Assembly: GCA_040429635.1 (NCBI GenBank)
Contig: CP158972.1
Location: 2,738,001-2,802,000, forward strand
Origin: Tamlana crocina
Lineage (GTDB): Bacteria > Bacteroidota > Bacteroidia > Flavobacteriales > Flavobacteriaceae
Direction: 5' to 3'
DNA length: 64,000 nucleotides
A program made the position numbers and the translations under genes. Numbering within the stretch: the first letter of the stretch is position 1; every line of letters starts with the position of its first letter. Positions 1-10,156 of the stretch are shown here, piece by piece. Under the pieces are notes generated by a model. That model saw only the letters and a program-made list of their open reading frames with translations. It had not been told where the DNA came from and did not search any database.

Positions 1-1010
1 TGGTCTCCTATATTGTATTGATGCACCGGATTTTGTTCACTAGATGTAGTTCCATCTCCAAAATCCCAAGTCCACTTTTCAACGTCACCAACAGACTCAT
101 CTTTAAAAGCGAAAACACGCCTGTCTCTATCTACCTCAACAAAAGACCAATTGGCCTGCAATTCTGGCTTCAATTCGCTTATTAAAGGCATCAACCTAAA
201 ATGATTCATAAAATCGCCATCATGAATCATTTTAATATTATGTGCTAGGTTTATAAAATCCTTTCTTTCCTTATTTTCGTCATCATAATCCAAAACACAC
301 CATGATAAAGCAATAATTTCATTTTCTTTTAGTTTTGAAACCGCAGAACGGTCGATACCTTCAATGGCGGCATAATCGAATGGCGTAATCCAAAATTCCA
401 TTTTAAGTGTTCCGGATTTTCCTTGTTCTAAATTATGTTGATAGGCAGCATTGGCATAAGGGAAGTCTTTAATCCAAGGCGTATTACCCCAAACCATGGC
501 CCAGTCCTTATTTACGGCAGGCATAAAAACGTGGTAGTTCTGTGCATGCGCCCCATGACCTCTAAAATGTAATTCTTCAATAGGAATATGTTTTTTGTTT
601 GCGTTCCATTTTTTTATGAAATTACCACCAGAAACATCGGCATCAACTACCAATTCAAAAATATCTTGTCTAATATCGAGTTGTTCAAATTCCCAGAAAT
701 CATCAAAAACCTCAACGTAAAAATATAATCGGTTCAGGTCTTTTACCCATCCCACTTTAACACTGATATCCAAATCGTTTGCATCAAGATTAAAGCCAAT
801 ACCATTAATAGATTCTTTCATTTGGTCTAAACCTATGGCATACGTATCTGGAACCAGATTCCAATCGGAAAAGTCGCCATCTATTCGCGGCATTTTGTGT
901 TTTGGAAATTGAAAAATCGGGTAAATGGTATCGCGATTGGATTGGGCATGCGACTGTGGCATACCTAAACCAAAAAACATAATTACCAGAAAATAAAATA
1001 GTGAACGCAT
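1..1010 (-). CDS. CBM9-like / PKD domain secreted protein (partial, C-terminus off window)
   Basis: The reading frame starts at 1010 and runs off the left edge, so only about 336 N-terminal residues are visible. Residues 1-23 are a typical signal peptide (hydrophobic run ending SHAQ). Residues from about 30 (PRIDGDFSDWN) to about 300 resemble the CBM9-like domain found in Bacteroidota carbohydrate-active proteins. The last visible residues (WTWDFGDGT, then a QNPVHQY strand) are the signature of a PKD domain, which continues out of view. It is the last visible gene of the minus-strand operon, 3 bases beyond the stop of the sulfatase at 1014. A glycan-binding or larger enzyme role is likely; any catalytic module would lie beyond the edge. 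Domain calls are by motif only. Confidence 0.75.
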   Translation of the reverse strand, partial: MRSLFYFLVIMFFGLGMPQSHAQSNRDTIYPIFQFPKHKMPRIDGDFSDWNLVPDTYAIGLDQMKESINGIGFNLDANDLDISVKVGWVKDLNRLYFYVEVFDDFWEFEQLDIRQDIFELVVDADVSGGNFIKKWNANKKHIPIEELHFRGHGAHAQNYHVFMPAVNKDWAMVWGNTPWIKDFPYANAAYQHNLEQGKSGTLKMEFWITPFDYAAIEGIDRSAVSKLKENEIIALSWCVLDYDDENKERKDFINLAHNIKMIHDGDFMNHFRLMPLISELKPELQANWSFVEVDRDRRVFAFKDESVGDVEKWTWDFGDGTTSSEQNPVHQYNIGD

Positions 1011-1013
1011 TTT

Positions 1014-2564
1014 CTATTTTTTAGTCCTATCAATTCTTTTTGCCACACGCAAACCTCCTTTTTGAATTCCTATATCTTCTGGATGATATTTTTCTGGGTC
1101 GAATGTTGGATTTGGAATTGGCACCACTGTGTTGGCATCCTTTAAATGGGCTTCAATAATAGCATCTAATTGTTTTACTTTTTCGGGATACTTTGCGGCA
1201 AGATTATGTACCTCCCCAATATCTTGCTTTAAATTGTATAAGAAATATTGGTGTGCAAAATCCTGTCCGTTATGAAACACTCTTATGAGCTTCCATTCAC
1301 CTTCATGAACTGAAACCGATGGCGGCAACCAATCTGGTATTTTAGGCTGATCAGGAAAGAACGTGATTATTGGTCCCCTATCCTGATCTTCTCCTTTTAA
1401 GGCGTTGGCAATATCAACACCATCAATGTTATGTTTTTTAGGTAATTTAATGCCTAACTGATTCAATATTGTTGGGTAAAAATCGGTTGATTGAATCATA
1501 ACATCTGATCTAGATCCAGGTGCTGTTAATTTTGGCCAAGCCACGATGCAAGGCACTCTTGTTCCGCCTTCATAAATCGTAGCTTTACCACCTCTTAAAG
1601 GACGGTTACTGGTTGGTTCTGTAATAAATTCTTCTCCTGATTGCGTTGTTTCACGAATTCCATTATACATGTTTCCTCCATTATCACTAAAAAATACAAT
1701 GGCGGTTCTATCACTAATGCCTAACCTATCAATTTCATCTAAAAGTCTCCCAACTGCTTGGTCTAAAGAATGTACCATAGCTGCGTAGGTTGGCGAATGT
1801 TGTAAGTCTGTAAAATCTATTTTAGACTGGTAATATTTTATTAAACTTTCTTTAGCATCAAAAGGGGCATGTACCGAAAATTGCCAGTAATTCATAAAAA
1901 ATGGCTCATTTAAATCTATAGAACGTAACCAGTTAATGGCTTCATCTGCCATTCTATCTTCAATGTGCTCATTTTCATAATTCGCTTTAAAATTTGGGTA
2001 TTTCCATGGTGCTACAAAACTACCTGCAGGGCCTGGTCCATGCCAATGCGGAATATCAACATCAAAACCATGCTGTATAGGCGTATATGGTTCTTTGCCC
2101 AAATGCCATTTCCCGAAATGAGCGGTGTTGTAACCATCTGCTTTTAATAGTTTACCGAGCGTTGGAATTATGGTATCTAATCTGGTTACCGGTGTACAGG
2201 CTATAGATTTAGAACCAGGGTCTGATTTTGGAGGTCTTGAGGCTTTTAACTGTATTTTAGGTAGATGTGCCGCAGGAGAAGTAATTCCTGTTCTTGCGGG
2301 TGTTTGTCCTGTTAAAATACTTGCTCTTGTAGGTGAGCATAATGGACTTGCAGCATAAGCACGATTAAAAGTGACACCACGTGCAGCTAAACGTTCTAAA
2401 TTAGGTGTTTCATATAACTTTGTTTTGCCGTAAAGTGTTACATCTGCCCAACCCAAATCGTCGGCCAAAATAAATACGACATTCATTTTTTGGTTGTCCT
2501 TGCTTTGGGCTTGGGTAGTAACGAATACTAAACCAATCAATAAAATATTTACTATTTTTTTCAT
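1014..2564 (-). CDS. Arylsulfatase (S1 family, formylglycine sulfatase)
   Basis: A 516-residue sulfatase with an N-terminal signal peptide (about residues 1-20). Metal-binding ADD is at residues 34-36 and the formylglycine motif CSPTR at 76-80, so the catalytic Cys76 is intact and would be converted by a formylglycine-generating enzyme, which is not in this window. Length is normal for the family. It is expected to remove sulfate esters from oligosaccharides in the periplasm. In this rhamnosidase-rich setting rhamnose 3-sulfate, or the sulfated galactose targeted by the upstream GH35-like enzyme, are both possible; the sequence alone does not decide. It lies 32 bases downstream of the GH35-like gene in the same operon. 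Confidence 0.92.
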   Translation of the reverse strand: MKKIVNILLIGLVFVTTQAQSKDNQKMNVVFILADDLGWADVTLYGKTKLYETPNLERLAARGVTFNRAYAASPLCSPTRASILTGQTPARTGITSPAAHLPKIQLKASRPPKSDPGSKSIACTPVTRLDTIIPTLGKLLKADGYNTAHFGKWHLGKEPYTPIQHGFDVDIPHWHGPGPAGSFVAPWKYPNFKANYENEHIEDRMADEAINWLRSIDLNEPFFMNYWQFSVHAPFDAKESLIKYYQSKIDFTDLQHSPTYAAMVHSLDQAVGRLLDEIDRLGISDRTAIVFFSDNGGNMYNGIRETTQSGEEFITEPTSNRPLRGGKATIYEGGTRVPCIVAWPKLTAPGSRSDVMIQSTDFYPTILNQLGIKLPKKHNIDGVDIANALKGEDQDRGPIITFFPDQPKIPDWLPPSVSVHEGEWKLIRVFHNGQDFAHQYFLYNLKQDIGEVHNLAAKYPEKVKQLDAIIEAHLKDANTVVPIPNPTFDPEKYHPEDIGIQKGGLRVAKRIDRTKK

Positions 2565-2596
2565 TATAAATTCTTATTACTATTCAAAATATTTTT

Positions 2597-4969
2597 TTAG
2601 TTTTTTATATCAAAAGTCACCTTATATTCTGGCTCAACAATTATTTCGCCAATACGTACTTTATTCTGTTTTGCAGTGGCTTTTTCATCAAGAAGCATAC
2701 CGTCATCTGTTGTAACTTTCTTAGTTACGGCACCTGCAGTTGTTCGCAACATGAGCCCATCATTAGCCAACTGATCTTTAAAACGTTTTAAACCTATTTG
2801 CCAAAAACCACCAAATTCATCTCCAATCATAGTACCATCTTTCAAATCAAAAAGTCGGCAAATATCTCCACTAAAATTAAAACTTATATAAACATCATTT
2901 AATTCTTCAAACACTTCAGGCTTTAAGAAAAGGGAAGTTTTTACATCATTAATTTTAACAATATCTAGAGCCACATTTTTTTTTGGTAACGAAATATTAT
3001 ATTCCGTAAAAAGACCTTTCTTTTTAGGTTTAACCGATTTCCCTTTTATGGAAACACCTTTTATCTGTGGAAATGATAAAAAAGAAAAGTCATTTGTTTT
3101 ACACTTTGATAGTGAAATAGAAGAATTTGTACTAATAATATCTTGATTGGAAATGAGCAAATACTTTTGCCCATTGAAATTTGTCTCTATAGAATGTTCT
3201 GCATCATCATTAGACAGCAAGACAAGATTGGTAATTTTGCCACTTTCCGAAACAATTTTTATTTTTTTATTCTTATCAGGACTTATTTTAATAGTTACCT
3301 TTGGTTTATTTACATTAAAATTTTGCCCATTATAAGAAATACTCTTAGCACCTTTTGTTGCAATAACAAACTCCGCTAGCTGATCGTAAGGAGAAATAAA
3401 AAACTGGTAATGTTCACCATTTGTATTTAGAATTGATGTTGGTTGTGCTGTTGCCGAAATAAGTTTGACACCATTTTTAAGATTTAAGTTAAAAGGAAAA
3501 ATACAATTGAAACCATTTTTAACAGCTATTTTATCTGAACTTGGAAAATGAATAATACCATCATCTGTAGTTACTTCAATTTTAACTTCTGTATCGTTAA
3601 AGTGATTCACGTTTCCATAATAAGAGGTAATTAAAAAACCACTATTATTATTTGCGCGTGCCCTTAATCTCATCCATGCATGATCTAGGTTTTTCTCTTC
3701 TATATCTTGCTTTACTAATTGTGTATTCGCTAATTCTTCTGAATAATTTAGCAAAAACTGGTGAATTGGTCGAAGCATATAATATGCGGGACGAGGTTTT
3801 CCAAATTCACTCAATGGCGCTCTGAAATCATAAGAAATCATTGCCATGTTATTCGTTTTACCCATAAAGCCAAAACGCTCGCTTACAGGATTACTACCTC
3901 CGTGATACATATAATAACCAAGGGTTAGCGTTTCCATACTGCCCAATGCCGTGGTGGCAGTAGTAGTTGCACTTAGAGCTGGTGGATAAATAGAAAAGTT
4001 TAATCGAGCTGGAGTTCCTGCTGCACCCAACTCACAAAATCCTACAGGCACTTTTCCAACATGTTTAAAAGTTCGGAAGGATGTGATAGGACTATTATTT
4101 TTGCCTGGAGGAAATAAATACATATAACCACCAAAAAAAGGAAGAAATCCTTCAGGAAAACCTCCAGGATATTTACCCCATGCTGTAGCTGAAAAATACA
4201 ACGGATTTATACCCACTTCTTGAGCAATGTCTCTCAAATTGTTGTAGTGTTTGGTCCACTCTTCTCCATCTTTAGGACCTCTATGTTCATCACTTGCAGC
4301 AGTTTTATAATATGTTTCCCAAGAAACAGGTGCATTCGATAATTCATTTTCAAGCTGAACATAGTAAATTGGGCCACCTTGTTGCCAGTATAAATCTTTC
4401 ATTTGCTCAGATAGTGCTCCGTAATATTTCTTTACAGCTTCTAAGTAACCAGAGTCATTACTTCTTTCATTATATGGCATTCCATAAATCCAAGGAGGAA
4501 GTCCACCAGCCAGAAACTCGGAATTATTGAAAGGGCCAATACGAGGAATAGCCTTTAAGCCGTGCTTTTGACAAAGCTCAAGAAAATATCGAATATTGTT
4601 ATTCCCAGAAAAATTAAATTGTCCTGGATAGGCTTCTATAAGTGACCAGAATACGTAAAAAGAAATCGTATTAATACCGCCAGCTTTTATTTCAAGCAGT
4701 GCGTTTTCCCATTCCTCTTGAGGGTAACGCTGTGGATGGAACTCACCCATGGTTATTGCCACAGGTTTACCTCCCTCCATAATGTGATAATTGTTGGCAT
4801 AAACACGGGTGCCACCAGCTCTTTTTCCACCCCAATTATCTAATACAGGCATTGGATTCAAACCTCTTCCTTTTACGTTAACAGTGTGCTTTTGAGCATG
4901 AGTTGTAAAACATATCAATAAATTCACACTCAATAAAACGACTACACGCATTCTTTTTTTCATAATCAA
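2597..4969 (-). CDS. GH35-like beta-galactosidase family glycosidase
   Basis: A 790-residue protein with a signal peptide (residues about 4-26). From residue about 60 it carries a clan GH-A TIM barrel with GH35 character: MGEFHPQRYP at 74-83, the acid/base region VQLENE at 204-209, and a candidate nucleophile in GFCELG (Glu313). A long beta-rich C-terminal part (about 430-790) follows. GH35 enzymes remove terminal beta-galactose or related residues. Galactose is not a main ulvan sugar, so it may act on a side chain or on another beta-linked sugar; this is unresolved. It lies 11 bases from the heparinase-like gene upstream, clearly co-transcribed. The start at 4969 fits a Met-Ile-Met-Lys-Lys signal sequence; the internal Met3 is equally possible. 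Confidence 0.8.
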   Translation of the reverse strand: MIMKKRMRVVVLLSVNLLICFTTHAQKHTVNVKGRGLNPMPVLDNWGGKRAGGTRVYANNYHIMEGGKPVAITMGEFHPQRYPQEEWENALLEIKAGGINTISFYVFWSLIEAYPGQFNFSGNNNIRYFLELCQKHGLKAIPRIGPFNNSEFLAGGLPPWIYGMPYNERSNDSGYLEAVKKYYGALSEQMKDLYWQQGGPIYYVQLENELSNAPVSWETYYKTAASDEHRGPKDGEEWTKHYNNLRDIAQEVGINPLYFSATAWGKYPGGFPEGFLPFFGGYMYLFPPGKNNSPITSFRTFKHVGKVPVGFCELGAAGTPARLNFSIYPPALSATTTATTALGSMETLTLGYYMYHGGSNPVSERFGFMGKTNNMAMISYDFRAPLSEFGKPRPAYYMLRPIHQFLLNYSEELANTQLVKQDIEEKNLDHAWMRLRARANNNSGFLITSYYGNVNHFNDTEVKIEVTTDDGIIHFPSSDKIAVKNGFNCIFPFNLNLKNGVKLISATAQPTSILNTNGEHYQFFISPYDQLAEFVIATKGAKSISYNGQNFNVNKPKVTIKISPDKNKKIKIVSESGKITNLVLLSNDDAEHSIETNFNGQKYLLISNQDIISTNSSISLSKCKTNDFSFLSFPQIKGVSIKGKSVKPKKKGLFTEYNISLPKKNVALDIVKINDVKTSLFLKPEVFEELNDVYISFNFSGDICRLFDLKDGTMIGDEFGGFWQIGLKRFKDQLANDGLMLRTTAGAVTKKVTTDDGMLLDEKATAKQNKVRIGEIIVEPEYKVTFDIKN

Positions 4970-4980
4970 GTTGTTCTTTT

Positions 4981-6906
4981 TTAGATTTTTAGTATTACAA
5001 ATTCATACTTTCCAACCATATCCATAGATTTAGCTTTTAGCGTGAGCCTATAAATGGTATTTCCCCAGACTTTTGACAATTTCTTTTCTGTAAGCGCTAT
5101 TGGTTCTATGGTAGCTTCAAACTGGTTTTCGTCGTAAAGGAGCTTAACAATTTCGTTCCTGGCAGTTACCAGAATTTCACCTGGTTTTTCCAAATTCACC
5201 TCTCCCCAGGCCATAAAATTAAGCTGATTGGGTTTGAATGTCTCTGACAATGCAAATTCATCTTTAATTATTAAACCATCTTTTTGTAATTGATAGGTAC
5301 GTATCCACGACGTAATTCCTGCATTTTCTGGATATGCTTTAGAAATATCGGTAGTAAATGTTTTTTGGTTTTTATTAAAACGTGTATTGGTAGCTTTAAA
5401 AATTGCTCCTGGACTTTGTGCAACGCCATTAATAAGCGGCACATTGTGATAGTTGCTTTGCATGGTCCAAATACTGTAACGATCAGGGCCAAACGTTTTG
5501 GCCGTGTAAGCACCCACTCCTGTATCAATAAATAAGGGTATTGCATTTACATAAAACATAAACGACCCAACATCATTATGGTTATGGTTTTCTTGATTGC
5601 ACCCTCCTTTAGCTGCTAAAAAAAGTCCTTCTTTATTACTCATAAAACAGTATTCTGTTTTAGGATACCACGAATACTCTGGGACTTTAAAAACTGGCGT
5701 CGTACTTTCTAATGCTTTGGAAATGGTTGCACTTCTCAAGGCTCTATCTATATCTCTTTTGTAAGCTATCGTGGTTTCTTGGTTTTGTTTCTTTAGATAG
5801 GCTGCAAAACTCATCATATCTCGACTTGCAACCGCTTTTCCAAAAGCATAAATAAAATAAGGATTTCCTTTTGCTTTTGCTGATGCATCCGAAAAATTAA
5901 CTACCCAGCCTTTGCCAACATTAGCTCGATAAACATATTCTGCCATGGCTTTTATTTCGGGTTTGTCAAAAATGGAAACCTTTCCTGAGGTAAGTTTTTC
6001 TAGTAAGTCCAAATAATCAAACATTTTTCCTGCGGCAACACCCCAATAACCTGGACCTTCGTCGCAAGCACCATCTTTATCTTCATTGATAAACATGTCT
6101 ACAGATTGCATGGAACGATACACAGCTTCAGCCAATTTATCCTTATCATTTTCCATCAACATAAAACATTGCAACACATTAGCATTACACCACGGATTCC
6201 AGTTGTTTACTTTTGGTTTGTTTTTGGCATAAGGCGGAAGTGCTGTCCACCAATAATTCATATTCATATAAGGTTCTAGAATACGCTTTTTCACCTCAAA
6301 TTGAATACGTTCTGAAATAAGTGGATTGACTTTATCAAACTCCTTATTCAGGAAATAATATGCCCATGATAACATAGCCCCGGTTTGCGAAGAATACAAG
6401 CCAATCAAGTTTTCGTTTATATCGGGGAAATGGTTTTTAACTTCCTTGGCTGAAATTTTAAAATGTGCCGATAACACCCAACTAGTCATCTCGCAATTCA
6501 CAAATACACCATCAATAATCTGATCTAAAAACCGTCCTTTTCCTTCGGCCAATTCCGCTAGAAGTAGTGCACTAAGCGCATCCTGATTATCAAAATATGG
6601 ATCTTGCATGGTATCGCGATTACCCGTTCTGGAATAATCGAGATAATCGGTTGCCCTAACTACTTGCCACTCATAATTTAAATAGTCTTCACCATGACTA
6701 ACTAAGGCTTCCTTATGATTACCAAGTAATTTATTCCACGCTTCCCGATTTGTATAAGCGGGATAATTGACCCATTGCTGATCCATCACCAGCATTTCTT
6801 TGAGCTCTTCGAGTGTACAAGATTTTGTTAAGAAATTACGTTGAGCAGAAGCAGAGAGCTGAATTAAGCAAACCAACCCAAGAAATAAAATCACTGATTT
6901 CTTCAT
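4981..6906 (-). CDS. Heparinase II/III-like polysaccharide lyase family protein
   Basis: A 641-residue protein with signal peptide 1-22. Residues about 60-400 are a helical toroid with the family signatures NWNPWCN (235-241) and DEGPGYWG (282-289). They are followed by the heparinase II/III beta-sheet domain with the HNHND cluster at 441-445, next to FIDTGVGAYT. Members cleave uronic-acid-containing glycans by beta-elimination. In this locus a uronate lyase or exo-lyase acting on ulvan fragments is the natural reading, but exact linkage and endo/exo mode cannot be told. It lies between DUF1080 and the GH35-like gene, 42 and 11 bases away, so it is in one operon. Confidence 0.85.
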   Translation of the reverse strand: MKKSVILFLGLVCLIQLSASAQRNFLTKSCTLEELKEMLVMDQQWVNYPAYTNREAWNKLLGNHKEALVSHGEDYLNYEWQVVRATDYLDYSRTGNRDTMQDPYFDNQDALSALLLAELAEGKGRFLDQIIDGVFVNCEMTSWVLSAHFKISAKEVKNHFPDINENLIGLYSSQTGAMLSWAYYFLNKEFDKVNPLISERIQFEVKKRILEPYMNMNYWWTALPPYAKNKPKVNNWNPWCNANVLQCFMLMENDKDKLAEAVYRSMQSVDMFINEDKDGACDEGPGYWGVAAGKMFDYLDLLEKLTSGKVSIFDKPEIKAMAEYVYRANVGKGWVVNFSDASAKAKGNPYFIYAFGKAVASRDMMSFAAYLKKQNQETTIAYKRDIDRALRSATISKALESTTPVFKVPEYSWYPKTEYCFMSNKEGLFLAAKGGCNQENHNHNDVGSFMFYVNAIPLFIDTGVGAYTAKTFGPDRYSIWTMQSNYHNVPLINGVAQSPGAIFKATNTRFNKNQKTFTTDISKAYPENAGITSWIRTYQLQKDGLIIKDEFALSETFKPNQLNFMAWGEVNLEKPGEILVTARNEIVKLLYDENQFEATIEPIALTEKKLSKVWGNTIYRLTLKAKSMDMVGKYEFVILKI

Positions 6907-6948
6907 AAACCTTGTTTTTATTTGAAATAAATTGACTCCAACTCAATT

Positions 6949-7653
6949 TTAAAGTTCTCTAATTTTTAAATTTCTCCAATGAATAATGCCTTGTTTTCCG
7001 CCGTGCACCTGAAGTCCGATAAACCCTTTAGGAAATTCATTCTTTTCATCAACCCAATATGCGGCCGGAATACCGTTTACCCAAGTTTTAAAAACATTCC
7101 CTACTACTTTAATAGTCAATCGATTCCAACCACTGCGATCAATAGCATTTTTTAAGGGTTCATGTTCAGGCGCTTTTAAAGGATAAAACCAACCTCCACA
7201 GTTTTGACCATAAATACCACCTGACCAACCACGGCCATTTTTAGCCAAATCTTCCATTTCGGCTTGTGGACCAATTACGGTGTTTCTATTGGGGTCTTTT
7301 CTAATTCTTGAACGAATTTGTACGCCTGAATTGCCGTCCACTTCCCATTTCATTTCACAAGTAAAAATAAAATCTTTATACTCTTTATCGGTACATAAAA
7401 AAGTACTTGGGCCTGCACTACAGACTCCTACAATTTCGCCGTTTACAACTTCAAATTTCATTGTTCCTTGCTTTGGTGACCATCCGTTTAAAGTTTCTCC
7501 ATCAAACAACGATTTGAATTTTTTACTTTTTAGTTTTGGTTCTTTATCTGTGTTTAGTAGTTGTTCTTTATTTTTTTGATTGTTTTGTGCTATTGCTGTA
7601 ATTGATAGTAGCACTGCACTAAATAAAAAGATAAGTTGTTTTTTTGTATTCAT
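6949..7653 (-). CDS. DUF1080 domain protein (3-keto-disaccharide hydrolase-like)
   Basis: A 234-residue secreted protein with signal peptide 1-22 and a single DUF1080 domain from about residue 45 (FKSLFDGETLNGWSP) to the end (GIIHWRNLKIREL). It has the concanavalin-like beta-sandwich pattern of this family, including GGWFYPL and the GFIGLQVHGG strand. The family is named after 3-keto-disaccharide hydrolases, but most members in polysaccharide loci are untested and may be glycan-binding or GH16-like. It sits 19 bases below a GH78 gene and 42 bases above the heparinase-like gene. Its precise substrate is unknown. Confidence 0.85.
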   Translation of the reverse strand: MNTKKQLIFLFSAVLLSITAIAQNNQKNKEQLLNTDKEPKLKSKKFKSLFDGETLNGWSPKQGTMKFEVVNGEIVGVCSAGPSTFLCTDKEYKDFIFTCEMKWEVDGNSGVQIRSRIRKDPNRNTVIGPQAEMEDLAKNGRGWSGGIYGQNCGGWFYPLKAPEHEPLKNAIDRSGWNRLTIKVVGNVFKTWVNGIPAAYWVDEKNEFPKGFIGLQVHGGKQGIIHWRNLKIREL

Positions 7654-7672
7654 AAGAAAGTTTTTTTGTCAG

Positions 7673-10054
7673 TTATTTATAAGAAGCTGTCAACTGCCAT
7701 GTACCAGGTTTAATCTGAAAAACTAAAAATTCATCATCTTCACTTTTAAAATCAAATCCTTCTATTTGCTTTTTCAACTTATTTTTTCTCCAAACATTTT
7801 TACCATTTACCAAAATTTTTGCAATTTCTTTCTCTTCTTTAGGAATGTAAACTGTGGCTGTAGTTTTTTCTGGAGAAATTAAATCTAGTTGATAGTTGTT
7901 TGCTGTTTTATTAACTTCTACAGTAATATCTCCTTGTACCGAAGGTACAATCTGTTTTACAGAAGTCATGTGAGCTAAATTTGGTTTTACTTCGTATGAA
8001 GACCAAGCCACATCAGTTGCCTTTATACCTGCAATATATCTAGACAACACGTAATTAGGCGCATTCCAAGCGTGATTATACGTACCTCTTAATTTTGGTT
8101 GGTATTTTTCATAAAGTGTTGTCAACCACTTCATGTTTACTTGTTCTTGATAACGGTCTTTCATACGTTGCAAACCTTTATCATATTGACCAGTAATCAT
8201 AATCGCTTCTTCTGCTATCCATTCCATGTGTGGACTTGACTTTTTTACAGGAACTAGAACGCTATCAACTAAAATAGTATGGTGTTCCTCTTTAGCTAAA
8301 CCACTAAGAATAGCCAATGCACTTACACGCTCTTCAATTAATTTATTTTTAGAACCATAACGATTTCCTTGCCAATATTCCTTTTCGAAATTACTTTTAA
8401 TACTGTTGATACGTGAATCGTACCAAGCAATATCTTTGGTTTCTCCTAAAGCCATTGCCATTTTTTTGGCTGACTTTAATGCCATATAATAAAGAACTAC
8501 GTTTGTTGCGACAGGGTCTGTATCTATTCCCCAATCTACCCAATTGGCATAACCTTTTCTATGTTGTGGCAATCCATTAGGTTGCATAGACCATAGTTTT
8601 AAATAACTCACAACAGCAGGATATGCATTTTCAAGTGTGGCTTTGTCTCCTGTATTGTAGTAGTATTGCCAAATACCTTGATCTATATATTGCAAACTCT
8701 GCCCTGTTAACTCACTACTTTTTCCTCTATATGCTCCAAATCCAGGTGCTAACCCCTGAATGGTATCACCACTTCGATACGCAATGGTATTATCGATTCC
8801 TTTTTTTAGTAACAAACGCCCAGGTTCATCCAAAGTATAAAAAACTGCTCCTGTCTGGTCTGCTACATCACCAATCCATAAACCACGTTCTCTATCGGGA
8901 CAATCCATATAACTATTTCTTGCGCAAACATATAGCGTGTTTCGAGCCATCCACCACAGACGTGAAAAATAAGGATCACTTGTATCAAAATGACCTGTCA
9001 TTTCTCCAACACCTGTCCATCTGTATTTTAGTTCTAGCACTTCTACCCCTGGAGGAATTGAATATTCCACAAAATGACCATTAATCCAGGAATAACTTTC
9101 AAATTCCTGAACACCAGATTTGGTAATGTAGGTTCCCTTTAGCATATTGAAGGGATTGTCCATATCTGCAACAACCGTTTTTCCCGCTTCACTATTTAAT
9201 TTTATATAAGGTGTTATTTGCTGGTTGAAAGGTAATTTAGCATGTATCACAACGACAGAATCTGTTGTGTTTGTAAAGGGTAATTCTATAATTTTTTCCT
9301 TAGTTTTCCCTAAGGATAATGAGTTATAATCTACTAAACCTCTATCATTCCATTGTGGAATGGCTCTTTTCACTAAAGTTCCCCAAGGTTTACCGTTGGC
9401 AACACCTTTTACAGATGGTTTTTCCCAGTTTCCATCATCATAATTGTTCGTGTACCAAGCATTATCTGTCCAATCACCTAAACTTTTTTGGGCATCAAAT
9501 TTTACATTGTATGCATTGACTCGGTTGGCACTACCTCCTCCTCCAGCGCTTTTCGGATCGTAAGCAGGGTGAACTTTGATTTTCCAAGTTGTATCAGATT
9601 CTAAAACTTGTTGTCCTAAATCCGTATAAAACAATAAACCTCCTTTACCACTATCATCATGTACTTTTCGGGTTCTGCCCCAATACCACACTAAAATAGC
9701 AATGGTGTTTTTTCCTTCCTTTAGATAGGATTTTAAATTGACCTCATCGTAATAATTGGTGTCTGGTGCAGCTCCTCGTGCTAAACCACCTTCAAACAAG
9801 ACCATTTCCCCATTAACCCAAAGCCAGTATTTAGTATCTACAGCAATATTTGCCAGAGCGTTTTCAGGAATGTCTTTAAGGTTGAATTCCTTTCTAAAGG
9901 CCACCCAAGTATTGGTAGGTCCAGCTTCTTCTTGCCAAATCCATTGTGCACTACCCCAATTTGAAGTATTATCAAAAGCTGATGTGCAAAGTATTACTAA
10001 CAAAAATGCAATTGATTGTTTTAGAAATTGTATTGTTTTAAGTAGTGTTGACAT
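7673..10054 (-). CDS. Alpha-L-rhamnosidase, GH78
   Basis: A 793-residue GH78 enzyme with an N-terminal signal sequence (about 1-27), an N-terminal beta-sandwich starting NWGSAQWIW (32-40), and the six-helix-pair barrel holding the family motif DCPDRE at 384-389 (general-acid Glu389) with GLWIGD after it. The second catalytic segment is divergent: TTLYE replaces the common TxWE, and the usual HSFNH stretch reads TYNHAWNAP. It may therefore prefer an unusual rhamnoside or aglycone. It heads the left operon. A strong candidate operator and -7 element lie 43-78 bases upstream (10097-10132), so this gene appears to have its own promoter apart from the isomerase-like gene before it. Confidence 0.9.
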   Translation of the reverse strand: MSTLLKTIQFLKQSIAFLLVILCTSAFDNTSNWGSAQWIWQEEAGPTNTWVAFRKEFNLKDIPENALANIAVDTKYWLWVNGEMVLFEGGLARGAAPDTNYYDEVNLKSYLKEGKNTIAILVWYWGRTRKVHDDSGKGGLLFYTDLGQQVLESDTTWKIKVHPAYDPKSAGGGGSANRVNAYNVKFDAQKSLGDWTDNAWYTNNYDDGNWEKPSVKGVANGKPWGTLVKRAIPQWNDRGLVDYNSLSLGKTKEKIIELPFTNTTDSVVVIHAKLPFNQQITPYIKLNSEAGKTVVADMDNPFNMLKGTYITKSGVQEFESYSWINGHFVEYSIPPGVEVLELKYRWTGVGEMTGHFDTSDPYFSRLWWMARNTLYVCARNSYMDCPDRERGLWIGDVADQTGAVFYTLDEPGRLLLKKGIDNTIAYRSGDTIQGLAPGFGAYRGKSSELTGQSLQYIDQGIWQYYYNTGDKATLENAYPAVVSYLKLWSMQPNGLPQHRKGYANWVDWGIDTDPVATNVVLYYMALKSAKKMAMALGETKDIAWYDSRINSIKSNFEKEYWQGNRYGSKNKLIEERVSALAILSGLAKEEHHTILVDSVLVPVKKSSPHMEWIAEEAIMITGQYDKGLQRMKDRYQEQVNMKWLTTLYEKYQPKLRGTYNHAWNAPNYVLSRYIAGIKATDVAWSSYEVKPNLAHMTSVKQIVPSVQGDITVEVNKTANNYQLDLISPEKTTATVYIPKEEKEIAKILVNGKNVWRKNKLKKQIEGFDFKSEDDEFLVFQIKPGTWQLTASYK

Positions 10055-10096
10055 TACTAATTTAGGATTAAAAACTTTTGATTTTTTTTTAGAATG

Positions 10097-10141
10097 GAAA
10101 ATTAACCAAAGATTAGCTTTTAATTATCCTGTAATATCATG
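10097..10141 (-). promoter_or_regulatory. Operator plus -7 element upstream of GH78 operon (site 1)
   Basis: Reading the minus strand: CATGATA at 10141-10135, CAGGATA at 10131-10125 (direct repeats 10 bp apart), exactly 20 bases, then TAATTTTC (10104-10097), close to the Bacteroidota -7 element TAnnTTTG. The GH78 start codon follows 43 bases later. The same arrangement occurs at seven other places in the window. Confidence 0.7.
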
Positions 10142-10156
10142 GTTTAAACTAAATTT

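Noticed and set aside
8623-9084. A 153-codon plus-strand frame inside the GH78 gene
   Set aside because: It is the antisense shadow of a well-supported GH78 coding region and has no domain of its own.
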